Source: Stigmatella aurantiaca DW4/3-1
Lineage (GTDB): Bacteria > Myxococcota > Myxococcia > Myxococcales > Myxococcaceae
Direction: 5' to 3'
Length of the DNA stretch: 64,000 nucleotides
NCBI RefSeq assembly: GCF_000165485.1
Contig: NC_014623.1
Location: 2,499,501 to 2,563,500 of the forward strand
Shown here piece by piece: positions 31,486 to 40,222 of this stretch. Within the stretch, counting starts at the first letter, position 1, and each line of letters starts with the position of its first letter. The notes under the pieces are model-generated. The model had not been told where the DNA came from. It ran no database searches and worked only from the letters and a program-made list of their open reading frames with translations. Both the position numbers and the translations under genes were made by a program.

Positions 31486-31559
31486 GGGGGGTATACCCCC
31501 CACAGGCGCTGGGGGCTTTCCCCCACAGACGTTGAGCGGTGAATGGGGGCTGTCCCCCA
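31486..31559 (+). terminator. Three consecutive G-tract/C-tract hairpins
   Basis: GGGGGG-TATA-CCCCCC at 31486-31501, T-GGGGG-CTTT-CCCCC-A at 31510-31525 and T-GGGGG-CTGT-CCCCC-A at 31544-31559, each a perfect stem with a 4-nt loop. They begin 11 nt after the VWA gene stop and fill most of the gap to the next gene. Probably a strong multi-hairpin terminator or mRNA stabiliser separating the first gene from the rest; the G-runs could also form a G-quadruplex. Confidence 0.55.
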
Positions 31560-31641
31560 ACCTCCTGAAATTCCTACTGCCTTGAGGGGGGGAGCGAGCG
31601 GATCGGCTCTTGCTACGAGCACCCCTTGAAAAGGAGTCACC

Positions 31642-33003
31642 ATGACATTCAACCGCATTGCTTCGGTCCTGACCCTCGGGACCTTCTTCTTCCTGGCCCC
31701 CGGTGCGCGGGCCCAGACGAACTCCGTGGACAACCCGGAGTGTCTTGGCAGCCGGTGTGGCAAACCCCAGGAGGAGGGCGGTGGCGGTGGCTGTGGCGGC
31801 GGCTGCTCGGTGTGGGTGGCCTACACGGACGATGGCGTGACGCTGTCCTATACGGACGACGCCGATGGGGACGGCAAGGCGGATGACCGCGACAACTGCC
31901 CCTTCTCCTCCAACCGCGAGCAGACGGACTCGGACGGCGATGGCGTGGGCGATGCGTGCGACAACTGCTCGGGGCTCGCCAACTTCCAGCAGCGCGACGC
32001 GGACGGCGATGGCCAGGGCGACGACTGTGACGCCGATGCGGACGGGGACGGCGTGGCCAACGCGCAGGACAACTGCCCGTTGGTGCCCAACAAGGACCAG
32101 AAAGACCAGGACCAGGACACGGGCCGCACGGACCTGGATCCGGCGAACCGGGGCGGGGACGTGTGCGACCGGGACGACGACAACGACGGCCACGCCGATG
32201 GCGAGGACAACTGCCCCCTCGTCGCCAACGCGGACCAGAAGATGCCCGCGGACGCCACCCAGTGCCGCGTGGACACGGACGGGGACAACATCTCCGACAA
32301 CGGTGACAACTGCCCGGGCTTGGCCAACCCGAACCAGAAGGACACGGACCGGGATGGCCAGGGCGACGCGTGCGACGCGGACATCGACGATGACGGCGTG
32401 CTGAACAAGGGCCCGGATGGCGCGCTCCTGGACAACTGCCCGGAGCATGCCAACCGCGATCAGGCGGACGACGATGGCGACAGCGTGGGGGATGTGTGTG
32501 ACACGCGCTACTGCGTCGTGGTGGACAAGAGCAACCCGGACGACTGCCTGGATCCGCGGGGCCCCTTCACCGTTTCGGGTGGCGGTCAGCTCAGCCTGAA
32601 GAAGGGCGAGGTCGTGCGGCTGCCCCTGTTCGCCAACCGCAACGGGGCCTCCATCGAGTACACGTGGACGGTGAAGGAGCGCCCCTCGGGCTCCAAGGCC
32701 GTCATCGACAACCCGACGGGCGCGGTGACCAACAGCCGTCACTGGCAGTACGCCTATGTCGATGGCCACCGCCCGTCCTTCACCGCGGACAAGGACGGAG
32801 CGTATGACATCCAGGTGCAGGCCCGGCTGGCCTTCGCGGACCGGGCCTACCCGGACCAGCGCACCTCCATCTCCAGCCTCAAGCTGACGGTGGGCAACGG
32901 CACCGCCAGCAGCTGCGCGGCGCTGCCGGGCTCCGCCGGGGGCATGGCGCTGGGCGCCGCGGTGCTCGGCCTCTTGCTGCGCCGCCGCCGCCGCGAAGAG
33001 TAG
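31642..33003 (+). CDS. Thrombospondin type 3 repeat protein with MYXO-CTERM tail
   Basis: 453 residues with a Sec signal (LTLGTFFFLAPGARAQ). A Gly/Cys-rich stretch follows, then about eight TSP3-type calcium-binding repeats (residues 70-285) of the form DADGDGxxDxxDNCPxxxNxxQxDxDxDGxGDxCD. Residues 305-420 form a beta-rich domain with EVVRLPLFANRNGASIEYTW. The end SSCAALPGSAGGMALGAAVL then GLLLRRRRREE is a MYXO-CTERM-like sorting signal: Cys, Gly-rich linker, hydrophobic helix and Arg tail. Such proteins are processed by a myxosortase and anchored to the outer membrane through the Cys. ATG 31642 has AAGGAG upstream. It is encoded among VWA lipoproteins, so they probably share the cell surface. 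Confidence 0.88.
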   Translation: MTFNRIASVLTLGTFFFLAPGARAQTNSVDNPECLGSRCGKPQEEGGGGGCGGGCSVWVAYTDDGVTLSYTDDADGDGKADDRDNCPFSSNREQTDSDGDGVGDACDNCSGLANFQQRDADGDGQGDDCDADADGDGVANAQDNCPLVPNKDQKDQDQDTGRTDLDPANRGGDVCDRDDDNDGHADGEDNCPLVANADQKMPADATQCRVDTDGDNISDNGDNCPGLANPNQKDTDRDGQGDACDADIDDDGVLNKGPDGALLDNCPEHANRDQADDDGDSVGDVCDTRYCVVVDKSNPDDCLDPRGPFTVSGGGQLSLKKGEVVRLPLFANRNGASIEYTWTVKERPSGSKAVIDNPTGAVTNSRHWQYAYVDGHRPSFTADKDGAYDIQVQARLAFADRAYPDQRTSISSLKLTVGNGTASSCAALPGSAGGMALGAAVLGLLLRRRRREE

Positions 33004-33042
33004 GATTCCACGCTGAACCTGATTGGCCGGAGACCCGTTTCC

Positions 33043-35010
33043 ATGCACCCCCATCCTCGGATGCTGATGGCCGCGGGCCTTCTGGCCTCTCTCCTGGCCT
33101 CTTGTACCGACACCCTCGTCGAGCCGCTCGTCCAGGAGCAGTCCTTGCTGGACGACCGGCTCACGCTCGCGGGCCGCGTCTGCACGGCGCCCTCAAACCC
33201 CAGCGGGTTTCCGGTGAAGGTGGTGCTCGTCATCGACCAGTCCGGCAGCATGTGTGTGTCGGATCCGCCGGGCTCGCAGGGGGTGGATGGCTTCTGTGAG
33301 CAGGTGGATGACATTCTCCTGCCGCCGGGGGTCCTCGAGCCGGCGCGTGTCCGGGCGCTGAAGCGGCTGGTGAACCAGTTCCGCCAGCAGCCCAACGTGC
33401 AGATCTCCATCGTGCCGTTCGAGACCAACGTGAAGAACGTCTGGCCTCCGGCCACCACCGGCAACCGCTTCGCGCGGCCGGATGCCTCGCTGGACACCTA
33501 CATCCGAGGCCTCCAGAACCAGCTCGGCAAGGGAACCGACTACCAGGGCGCGGTGGGCTACGCCTACAGCCTCATCGCCAGCGACATCAACGCCGTGTCG
33601 GCGAGCAACCCCGAAGTGCTTCCGCGTACCCGCTACGTGGTGGTGTTCCTCACGGACGGCACGCCGTACCCGCGCTGCTCGGCCAATGACAACCTCTCCG
33701 CGTATGCCACGCCCGACTCGCCGGACCTGACGTGGGCGGACTCCTCGAGCGCGGGGGACTTCTGCAACTTGCTGGATCCGGACTCGCCGGACAGCATCGA
33801 GGAGTTCCAGCCCGGCACGGACCGCAACCAGAACTACCAGCTCTTCAGCTACGTGCGGCGGCTGATGGAGCTGAAGGACCAGTACAACGTGGGCGACATC
33901 CGCATGCACACCGTGCTGCTCTTCAACCAGCAGGCGGTGAGGCTCTGCGGCCCCATCTGCCAGGACATCTACGGCACGTACCCCGGGGTGACTCCCGCGG
34001 AGTACCCCCAGGCCGCGAAGAAGGTGGCCGCATGGCTGCTGGCGCGCCTCGCGGAGATCGGCAACGGCGTGTACCAGGAGTTCAATGACACGGGGGAGAT
34101 CAACAACATGGGCCTGGGGGCGCTGGACTACTCGTCCTTCGCGTCCCGCAACGTGCTCAAGACGTTGATGGTGAGATCCCTCAGCGCCATCCCCGGCGAA
34201 TCGGGGCGCGAGCTGGACACGGACGGTGACGGGGTGGGGGACCTGCTGGACAACACCTTCACGTTGCAGACCAATGCCTACGTGCCGGACAGCGATGGGG
34301 ATTGCCTGGACGATGGCTTCGAGACGCGCCGGCAGGACCAAGGCTTCAAGCCCGGCAATGATCTGGATGCGAGAGGGTGCGATCCCAACTCTCCGCTGAC
34401 GCGAGGCTGTGCCTGCCGCGACACGGATGGAGATGGCCTGTCCCAGTTCGCCGAGGCCTACCTGCGCACGCGCGATGGCATCGTGGACAGCGACGGGGAC
34501 GGGGTGCCCGACGGCATCGAGTCGCGCTATGGCCTGGATCCGCTCACCGCGAACGTGTCCGGCCTCGACACGGACGGAGATGGCATTCCGGACAGCGATG
34601 AGCTGCGCGCGGAGTCGGACCCGACGCGCCGGGACCGGGCCTTCTACGAGCGCTACGGCTACCAGTACGGGGTGAAGATCGCCGAGCGGCGCGCCAACGG
34701 CAGCACCTGCTACGACTTCACCGTGTCCAACTTGCAACTGGTGACCCCGCCGAACCGCTCGGGGGTTCAGCAGGGCTACAACCTCTTCAAGGTGTGGTTC
34801 GCCGAGGCCCCGGAGAGCGGTGTGGCCACGGACTATGGGGTGTGGCGCACGGCTTGTGCCTGGGCGCAGTATGCGCCGCCGGGCCTGCGCGTGCCGCTGG
34901 GGGCCTCGCTGGCCCTGGAGGACGGGAACTTCCGCAGGCCGCAGGATCTCGACGAGATGAGTGAATACATGCAGCGGTGCGTGGGAGACGCGCCCGGGGC
35001 GGCACCGTGA
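33043..35010 (+). CDS. VWA domain / TSP3-repeat lipoprotein
   Basis: 655 residues; lipobox in LLASLLASCTD. Residues 55-385 form a von Willebrand A domain with an intact MIDAS (VLVIDQSGSM) and the following TDYQGAVGYAY and VVVFLTDGTPYP blocks. Then TSP3/calcium-binding repeats (ELDTDGDGVGDLLDN, DSDGDCLDDGFE, DSDGDGVPDGIESRYGLDP, DTDGDGIPDSDE). The C-terminal domain (YGYQYGVKIAER, TCYDFTVSNLQLV, GYNLFKVWF) is shared with its two paralogues. The gene follows the MYXO-CTERM gene by 39 nt and overlaps the next one (GTGA). VWA lipoproteins of this design serve as surface adhesins in myxobacteria (for example CglB-type motility proteins), but orthology to a named protein is not claimed. Confidence 0.9.
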   Translation: MHPHPRMLMAAGLLASLLASCTDTLVEPLVQEQSLLDDRLTLAGRVCTAPSNPSGFPVKVVLVIDQSGSMCVSDPPGSQGVDGFCEQVDDILLPPGVLEPARVRALKRLVNQFRQQPNVQISIVPFETNVKNVWPPATTGNRFARPDASLDTYIRGLQNQLGKGTDYQGAVGYAYSLIASDINAVSASNPEVLPRTRYVVVFLTDGTPYPRCSANDNLSAYATPDSPDLTWADSSSAGDFCNLLDPDSPDSIEEFQPGTDRNQNYQLFSYVRRLMELKDQYNVGDIRMHTVLLFNQQAVRLCGPICQDIYGTYPGVTPAEYPQAAKKVAAWLLARLAEIGNGVYQEFNDTGEINNMGLGALDYSSFASRNVLKTLMVRSLSAIPGESGRELDTDGDGVGDLLDNTFTLQTNAYVPDSDGDCLDDGFETRRQDQGFKPGNDLDARGCDPNSPLTRGCACRDTDGDGLSQFAEAYLRTRDGIVDSDGDGVPDGIESRYGLDPLTANVSGLDTDGDGIPDSDELRAESDPTRRDRAFYERYGYQYGVKIAERRANGSTCYDFTVSNLQLVTPPNRSGVQQGYNLFKVWFAEAPESGVATDYGVWRTACAWAQYAPPGLRVPLGASLALEDGNFRRPQDLDEMSEYMQRCVGDAPGAAP

Positions 35011-36794
35011 CGGGACGGGCGGGCCTGACGGTGGTGCTGGTGGGGTTGGGGTTGGCGGTGGTGGCCGCCTGCACCGATGCCTACCTCTATGACGAGCGGC
35101 GGGAGGAGCAGCTTCCGGTGGACCGGGCCGTGGCCTTCGAGGGCCGCTTCTGCACGGTGGGCACCAACGAGGTGGTGCGCCCCATCAAGATCATCGTCGC
35201 CATGGACGCCAGCCAGTCCATGAACGTGAGCGATCCGGATGGCGCACGGGCCACGGCGCTCATCGAGCTGCTGGACAACTTGCCGGATGACCCCGAGATC
35301 TACGTCGCGGTGGTGCTCTTCGCGGGCAGCACCACGGCTTACCTCACCCAGTCCGGCACGCCCCCGGTGGACGGCTTCGTGCAGGTGGCCAGCCTCACGG
35401 ACGCCCAGAAGCTCAACATGCGCAGGACGTTGCTCAACTTCCAGAACCCGGACAACTCCCCGAACCGGGACTCGACGGACTTCGTCAAGCCGCTGGCGGA
35501 CATCTACTCGCTCATCAACACGGACATTGCCCTGAGCCGCACCACGGGGGGGGGCTCCCAGGCCCTGGCCCAGGCGCGCTACTCGCTCATCTTCCTGTCG
35601 GATGGCCGGCCCAGCAACGACCAGGATGACGAGCTGCTCCAGGGAGACGCGGTGGTGCGCATCCGCCAACTGAAGGACCTCGTGGAGGACGTCCGCGTCA
35701 ACACGGTGCACGTCTTCAACCCCACGCAGCCGGTCAGCTCGGTGTGTGATTTGACGGGGGATGGCGGCTGCCCGCTGCTCATCATCAACCAGAACGCGGA
35801 CCGCCTGGAGAAGATGGCGGTGCTGGGGGGCGGCAACTTCCGCGATTTCCGCAACAACGAGCCCATCAACTTCCTGAACTTCCAGTTCGGCCAGGCCCGG
35901 CGCGCCTTTCAGGTGAAGGAGCTGATCGCCTCCAACTTCAACGCCCCGCCGGGCAGCCCCCTGGATGTGGCCGATACGGACGGGGATGGCCTCACCGACG
36001 CGGAGGAGGCGGAGGTGGGCACCGACCCCACGCGCGTGGACACGGATGGGGATGGCTTCAGCGATGGGGTGGAGGTGCGCTTCGCCCGCCAGGGCGTGGA
36101 CTTCAACCCCATCCAGGTGGCGTACCCGGACGGAGGTGGCCTGGATCCCGGTTGCCCGCCGCCCCTGCGTGCCCTGGACTCGGACTGTGATGGGCTGCTG
36201 GACTGCGACGAGCAGTTCATCGGCACCAACGCGACCGTGGTGGACAGCGACCGGGATGGTGTTCCGGACGGCATCGAGTGGCGCGGAGGGACCCAGGGCG
36301 CCAGCAACGATCTGGACGAGGACCCGGACAACGATGGGCTCTCCAGCCGGGCGGAACTGCGGCTGCACACGAACCCGCTGGCGATGGACACCGCCCACCT
36401 GTCCGTGGACGGCTACCGCTACGAGATGAAGGCGGAGGGGCCGCCCGATGAGCTGGGGCGCCAGTGCTACGCCTTCCGGGTGGACAACGTGCTCTTGGCC
36501 CCCACCCAGGCGCACTACAGCGACGGTGGGGTGGACGGCGGAGGGGAGCCGTTCCCGGATGGGGGCAGGCCGGTGGTGCGCGGCGCGGGCTACAACAGCC
36601 TCTACCTCTCCGTGGCGATGGTTCCCGCGGACGATCCCACCGCGCGCACCCTCACCCGTGCCTTCCGTTATGACTTCGCGCGCTATCCCATTGGGGGCAT
36701 CAAGTCCCCCGTGGATGGCGTCATCCGCGTCAACCCAGAAAACTTCGTCGAGGGGTGCCCGGGCCGTCCTGAGTCCACCCCCTCGTCACCCTGA
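35007..36794 (+). CDS. VWA domain / TSP3-repeat lipoprotein (paralogue)
   Basis: 595 residues. GTG 35007 overlaps the previous stop (GTGA) and gives a clean lipoprotein signal (LVGLGLAVVAACTDAY). Residues 50-300 are a VWA domain with MIDAS VAMDASQSM and the YSLIFLSDGRPSND strand. The next part has calcium-binding repeats (DTDGDGLTDAEE, DTDGDGFSDGVE, DSDRDGVPDGIE, DPDNDGLSSRAE). The C-terminal domain (DGYRYEMKAEG, QCYAFRVDNVLL, YNSLYLSVAM) matches the two paralogues, and the end FVEGCPGRPE has a single Cys. Translational coupling to the previous paralogue suggests a hetero-oligomer at the outer membrane. Confidence 0.9.
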   Translation: MTGRAGLTVVLVGLGLAVVAACTDAYLYDERREEQLPVDRAVAFEGRFCTVGTNEVVRPIKIIVAMDASQSMNVSDPDGARATALIELLDNLPDDPEIYVAVVLFAGSTTAYLTQSGTPPVDGFVQVASLTDAQKLNMRRTLLNFQNPDNSPNRDSTDFVKPLADIYSLINTDIALSRTTGGGSQALAQARYSLIFLSDGRPSNDQDDELLQGDAVVRIRQLKDLVEDVRVNTVHVFNPTQPVSSVCDLTGDGGCPLLIINQNADRLEKMAVLGGGNFRDFRNNEPINFLNFQFGQARRAFQVKELIASNFNAPPGSPLDVADTDGDGLTDAEEAEVGTDPTRVDTDGDGFSDGVEVRFARQGVDFNPIQVAYPDGGGLDPGCPPPLRALDSDCDGLLDCDEQFIGTNATVVDSDRDGVPDGIEWRGGTQGASNDLDEDPDNDGLSSRAELRLHTNPLAMDTAHLSVDGYRYEMKAEGPPDELGRQCYAFRVDNVLLAPTQAHYSDGGVDGGGEPFPDGGRPVVRGAGYNSLYLSVAMVPADDPTARTLTRAFRYDFARYPIGGIKSPVDGVIRVNPENFVEGCPGRPESTPSSP

Positions 36795-36803
36795 GCCCCC
36801 ATC

Positions 36804-39149
36804 ATGACCCGCCTTCTCTGGCTGCTGCCTCTCGCGCTGCTCTCGCTGACTGCCTGCTCCTCGGGGGGAGACACCACCTCGGATGGGGGAGAGCCCGCGC
36901 TCACGGACGAGTGCAACAGCCGGGAGGAGGCCCTCACCCTGGCGCAGTGCGAGCTGTCCGTGGAAGGGGAGGGCCAGGTGCTGGAGGCCTACCTGTCCAC
37001 CGCTGGCGATGAGGATTGGTACAGCGTGCGCATCCCCGCGACGGCCGGACCTCGCACGCTGGTGCAGATCACCGCGGGCTACGCGGTGCAGAGCACGGCG
37101 GTGAACCTCTCGGTGAACCTTCTGAAGGAGGATGGCGCGACCTCGTTGATCAAGGGCGTGGACAAGCACGGCCAGGGGGCTCCCCGGCCCGTGGAGTTCA
37201 TCGTTCCCTTCGGGGAACCCAATGCGCGGCTCCTCCTCTTGCTGAAGGATGAGCCCAACGTGATCAACCGGCCCAACTTCGACGCGCGCTCTCCCTACTT
37301 CGTGCGGGTGAAGGTGCTGGAGAACCCGGACCTCTTCGAGCCCAACGACACGCCGGCGCAGGCCACGCCCATCACCCTCGTGCCAGAGGCGGGCAAGGAA
37401 TCAGGCAGGGCCGTGGGCTACCTGGGCACCAAGGGAGACGTGGACTATTTCTCCTTCACGGCCCCCGCCAAGAAAATCATCTACGTGCGCTTGTCCGCAC
37501 CGGAGCTGACGCCGCCTCCCGCGTACCGCCTCTCCTATGAGCTGGTGCGGCCCAACGGCACGGCCGAGGCCCAGGATCAGGTCCCCAATACCTCGATCGC
37601 CGCGGAGCTGGCGACCGCGCGCCGGGTAAAGGACGCGGGCAAATGGTGGGTGAAGGTGAAGGGCTACCAGTCCGCGACGGATCCGAACACGCCCCCCGGG
37701 GATGTTCGCCAGGCGTACACGCTGGAAGTCCAGCTGATGGACGAGGCGGATCCGCAGGACACCAACGGGGACAATGATCTCCGGGATCGGGCCACGGTGA
37801 AGACCTTCGGACCGTACGCTGGTTCGCCCCAGACGCTGTCCTTCTCGGGCCGCCTCGGCTCGGTCCCCGATGTGGACTGGTACGCGGTGGATGTGCCCGC
37901 CTACGTGAAGAACGGCGTTCCCCAGCCCTCCTTGTTGCACTACCGCTTCGCGCCGGGCTCTGGCGGAGGCCGTTTCAACCCCTTGCCGGGATTCCTCGAT
38001 CGGCAACTGCTTGTCTTCACCCAGGTGACGAAGGGGGCCACCCTCGCGGACCAGCGGGTGGCCTGCGCCACGGATGTGACGGTGTGCCCCAAGGGCTATT
38101 CGGAGAAGGCCGAGGGGCAGGGACTGGTGGAGAGCTACTGTGGCACGGGCACCGCGGCGCTGTGCGTCCACTCCTCTCGCCAGGAGGATCCGCAGCGTTT
38201 CGCCACCCTGCGCAACTTCGAGGGGGCCATTCCGATCCCTCCGGCGTCGCCGCCGGTGCGGTACTTCTTCCTCGTCGAGGATGCCTCCAACGACTGGGCG
38301 GATGACCGGGACTACACCCTGTCGGTGACCTGGGCGGAGGACGCGGACGAGGCAAGCCGTTTCGCCGGGGGAACTCAGGAGCAGCCCACGTCCCTGACGC
38401 TGGCCAATGACCCCACGGGCAATACCTTCCCCGCGCCGCCGGCCTCCGCCACGGTGATGAATGGGGTGCTCTCGTATGGCTATGGCCGCCTGCAGCCGGG
38501 AGACCGGCTCACGGGACGGGGGGTTCGGGGGCCCGCGGACTACGATGCCGTCCCCACGGACGTGGACAGCTACATCCTGACCATCCCGGGCGGGCAGGCG
38601 CAGCCGCAGGATCGCACCTGGGAGGTGCAGTGGACGGTGCAGAACCTGCCGGACGGTGGCATTCCCCCGCATGGGCTCGCCCTGGACCTGACCTTCTGTG
38701 ATGGAGACCGCCTGGACGGAGGGGCTTGCACGCCGGTGAGCCGGGGCAGCCGCAACTCCCCGCTGACGCTGGCCTACCGGGGGGACTCGCTGCGCGCCTG
38801 GCACTCCCCCAGCGGGAGCACCAGTGGCTTGCAGCCGGTCTATTCGAAAGCGGTGTCGGGCAACGCCACCGTCTTCACGGTGTTGCCCTATGCCTGCTCC
38901 TGCCTGGAGCCCCGCTTCGTCCGGGGAGGGACGATCCGCGTGGACGTCTCCGCCACCGAGCGGGAGTCCTACGAGCGGCTGAACTACTCGGTGCGTACCG
39001 CTTACACCGATTACCCGAAGGGCTACGCCGTGGATGGTGGCACGAGCGTCTGTCCGGCACCGCGGCAGGATGGGGGCACGCCCTTGCCGGATGGAGGCAC
39101 CGCGCCCATCACCTATACGCCGGGCTGCCAGTTCACCCTTCAGCCCTGA
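36804..39149 (+). CDS. Large secreted lipoprotein, pre-peptidase-like beta domains
   Basis: 781 residues; signal and lipobox LLSLTACSSGG. The mature protein is beta-rich with at least three repeats of the PPC-like pattern: AYLSTAGDEDWYSVRIP, GYLGTKGDVDYFSFTAP and GRLGSVPDVDWYAVDVP, each followed by strands such as LVQITAGY and IYVRLSAPEL. The pattern EPNDTPAQATPI before a repeat is typical of bacterial pre-peptidase C-terminal domains. Cys pairs occur in the second half. There is no catalytic motif. It starts 9 nt after the third VWA gene and ends at a hairpin terminator, so it closes the surface operon and is likely to be part of the same assembly. Confidence 0.8.
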   Translation: MTRLLWLLPLALLSLTACSSGGDTTSDGGEPALTDECNSREEALTLAQCELSVEGEGQVLEAYLSTAGDEDWYSVRIPATAGPRTLVQITAGYAVQSTAVNLSVNLLKEDGATSLIKGVDKHGQGAPRPVEFIVPFGEPNARLLLLLKDEPNVINRPNFDARSPYFVRVKVLENPDLFEPNDTPAQATPITLVPEAGKESGRAVGYLGTKGDVDYFSFTAPAKKIIYVRLSAPELTPPPAYRLSYELVRPNGTAEAQDQVPNTSIAAELATARRVKDAGKWWVKVKGYQSATDPNTPPGDVRQAYTLEVQLMDEADPQDTNGDNDLRDRATVKTFGPYAGSPQTLSFSGRLGSVPDVDWYAVDVPAYVKNGVPQPSLLHYRFAPGSGGGRFNPLPGFLDRQLLVFTQVTKGATLADQRVACATDVTVCPKGYSEKAEGQGLVESYCGTGTAALCVHSSRQEDPQRFATLRNFEGAIPIPPASPPVRYFFLVEDASNDWADDRDYTLSVTWAEDADEASRFAGGTQEQPTSLTLANDPTGNTFPAPPASATVMNGVLSYGYGRLQPGDRLTGRGVRGPADYDAVPTDVDSYILTIPGGQAQPQDRTWEVQWTVQNLPDGGIPPHGLALDLTFCDGDRLDGGACTPVSRGSRNSPLTLAYRGDSLRAWHSPSGSTSGLQPVYSKAVSGNATVFTVLPYACSCLEPRFVRGGTIRVDVSATERESYERLNYSVRTAYTDYPKGYAVDGGTSVCPAPRQDGGTPLPDGGTAPITYTPGCQFTLQP

Positions 39150-39157
39150 GGCGGGCA

Positions 39158-39181
39158 GGGAGGGCGTGTGACGGCCCTCCC
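39158..39181. terminator. Hairpin terminator between convergent genes
   Basis: GGGAGGGC / GCCCTCCC, perfect 8-bp stem with an 8-nt loop, 8 nt past the stop of the large lipoprotein and 12 nt past the stop of the convergent small lipoprotein. It can end both transcripts. Confidence 0.65.
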
Positions 39182-39193
39182 CGCGTCGCACGG

Positions 39194-39652
39194 CTACGGA
39201 GGAGGCGGGGTGACGCCCACGCCCACCAGGCCGATCTCCTTCTCGGGCGCGTTGGCGGCGTTGGATTTGAGGATGAAGGAGCCCTCGTAGGTCTTGGCTT
39301 GCTTGGGGGTGAACTCCGCCTCGATGAGGGCTGTCTTCCGGCTTTCGATCGTCAGCGTCCCGCCCGCGGCGAGCGCGTCGGGGAGCCGGAGGACGAACTC
39401 CGAGGGGGCGTTCTTGACGACGGCGGTGATTTCCAGGGGCTGGTCACCCCGGTTCTCGATGTAGAGCGAGTTGCGGGAGGCCGCGCCCACGTACGTGCCC
39501 CGGTCGAACTCCGTGTCAAAGGCAAGCCGTTCGCGGTCCACCAGCAGGAAGGGCCCCTTCTGCAGCGTGTAGGACTCATCGTCGTCTCCCCCGCAGGCGG
39601 CGAGGGCCAGGGCGATGACGGGAAGCCACGGGAAGCGCAGGCGCATGTTCAT
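39194..39652 (-). CDS. Small lipoprotein with ASH/Ig-like domain
   Basis: 152 residues from ATG 39652 (AGGAGTGA upstream; 39646 is an alternative). Signal and lipobox LALAACGGDDD. The rest is one beta-sandwich: LAFDTEFDRGTYVGAASRNS, LYIENRGDQPLEITAV, then FTPKQAKTYEGSFILKSNAA. N-x-G-xx-PLxI and F-xP-x-x-x-G-xF-x-I are marks of ASPM-SPD2-Hydin-like domains, which often serve protein-protein contacts. Divergent from the next gene: only a few tens of bases separate their starts, so the two share a promoter region. Confidence 0.78.
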   Translation of the reverse strand: MNMRLRFPWLPVIALALAACGGDDDESYTLQKGPFLLVDRERLAFDTEFDRGTYVGAASRNSLYIENRGDQPLEITAVVKNAPSEFVLRLPDALAAGGTLTIESRKTALIEAEFTPKQAKTYEGSFILKSNAANAPEKEIGLVGVGVTPPPP

Positions 39653-39695
39653 TCACTCCTCGGATATGGTTCAGACAATGGAGAGGTTTGTAACA

Positions 39696-40181
39696 GTGTT
39701 TCGTAGGCGTCCCCAAGCTGTTGCCTTCATCGTGTGGGCGTGGGTGCTGGGGTGTGGCGGCTCCCGCTCGGACTTCATCGGGAGCCGCGCCAAGGATGTG
39801 TGCGACGCCCAGTGGCCAGTGTGCAGCCGGGTGGCGGGCTGCATCTTGGGAGAGGAGAGCTACACGGAGGGGCGCTTCCCGGGGCGGAGACAAATCATCG
39901 TCCAGCTTCCGGAGGCCTCCACGGTGCGGCTGCGGTTCTTCCTGGAGGACGTGGTGGCGGCGGGGCAGGAGACGGTGGTGACGTTCCACGAGGAAGGGTG
40001 CCGGGAGCGCATTCGCCAGGTGGTGAGTGGGCGCACCGCCCTGGAGTCGGCGGAGCGGCTCGGGGAGTTCAGCCGCGAGGCGGAGCTGTCAGGGGTGGGC
40101 GACCACATGGTGGAGTTCGAGTCGGACCTGCAAGCCCGCTATGTGCTGAAGGTGGAAGTGGAGCCGCTGCGCAACCGGTGA
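39696..40181 (+). CDS. Small secreted lipoprotein, function unknown
   Basis: 161 residues if started at GTG 39696, which has GGAGAGG 9 nt upstream; ATG 39666 or 39678 would add a basic extension. It opens RRRPQAVAFIVWAWVLGCGG, a lipoprotein signal. The mature part has paired cysteines (VCDAQWPVCSRVAGC, EEGC) and beta strands (QIIVQLPEASTVRLRFFLED, HMVEFESDLQARYVLKVEV) of a single globular domain. I do not recognise a family. It is divergent to the ASH-like lipoprotein and 41 nt ahead of xylB, with which it is probably not functionally linked. Confidence 0.65.
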   Translation: MFRRRPQAVAFIVWAWVLGCGGSRSDFIGSRAKDVCDAQWPVCSRVAGCILGEESYTEGRFPGRRQIIVQLPEASTVRLRFFLEDVVAAGQETVVTFHEEGCRERIRQVVSGRTALESAERLGEFSREAELSGVGDHMVEFESDLQARYVLKVEVEPLRNR

Positions 40182-40222
40182 GCCCTCCGCGGTAAGCCCG
40201 GGGAGTGGAAGAAGGAGGAGAT

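Noticed and set aside
33193-34737. Minus-strand 514-codon frame opposite a VWA gene
   Set aside because: Antisense shadow of a TSP3/VWA gene; Val/Arg/His-rich with no motif.
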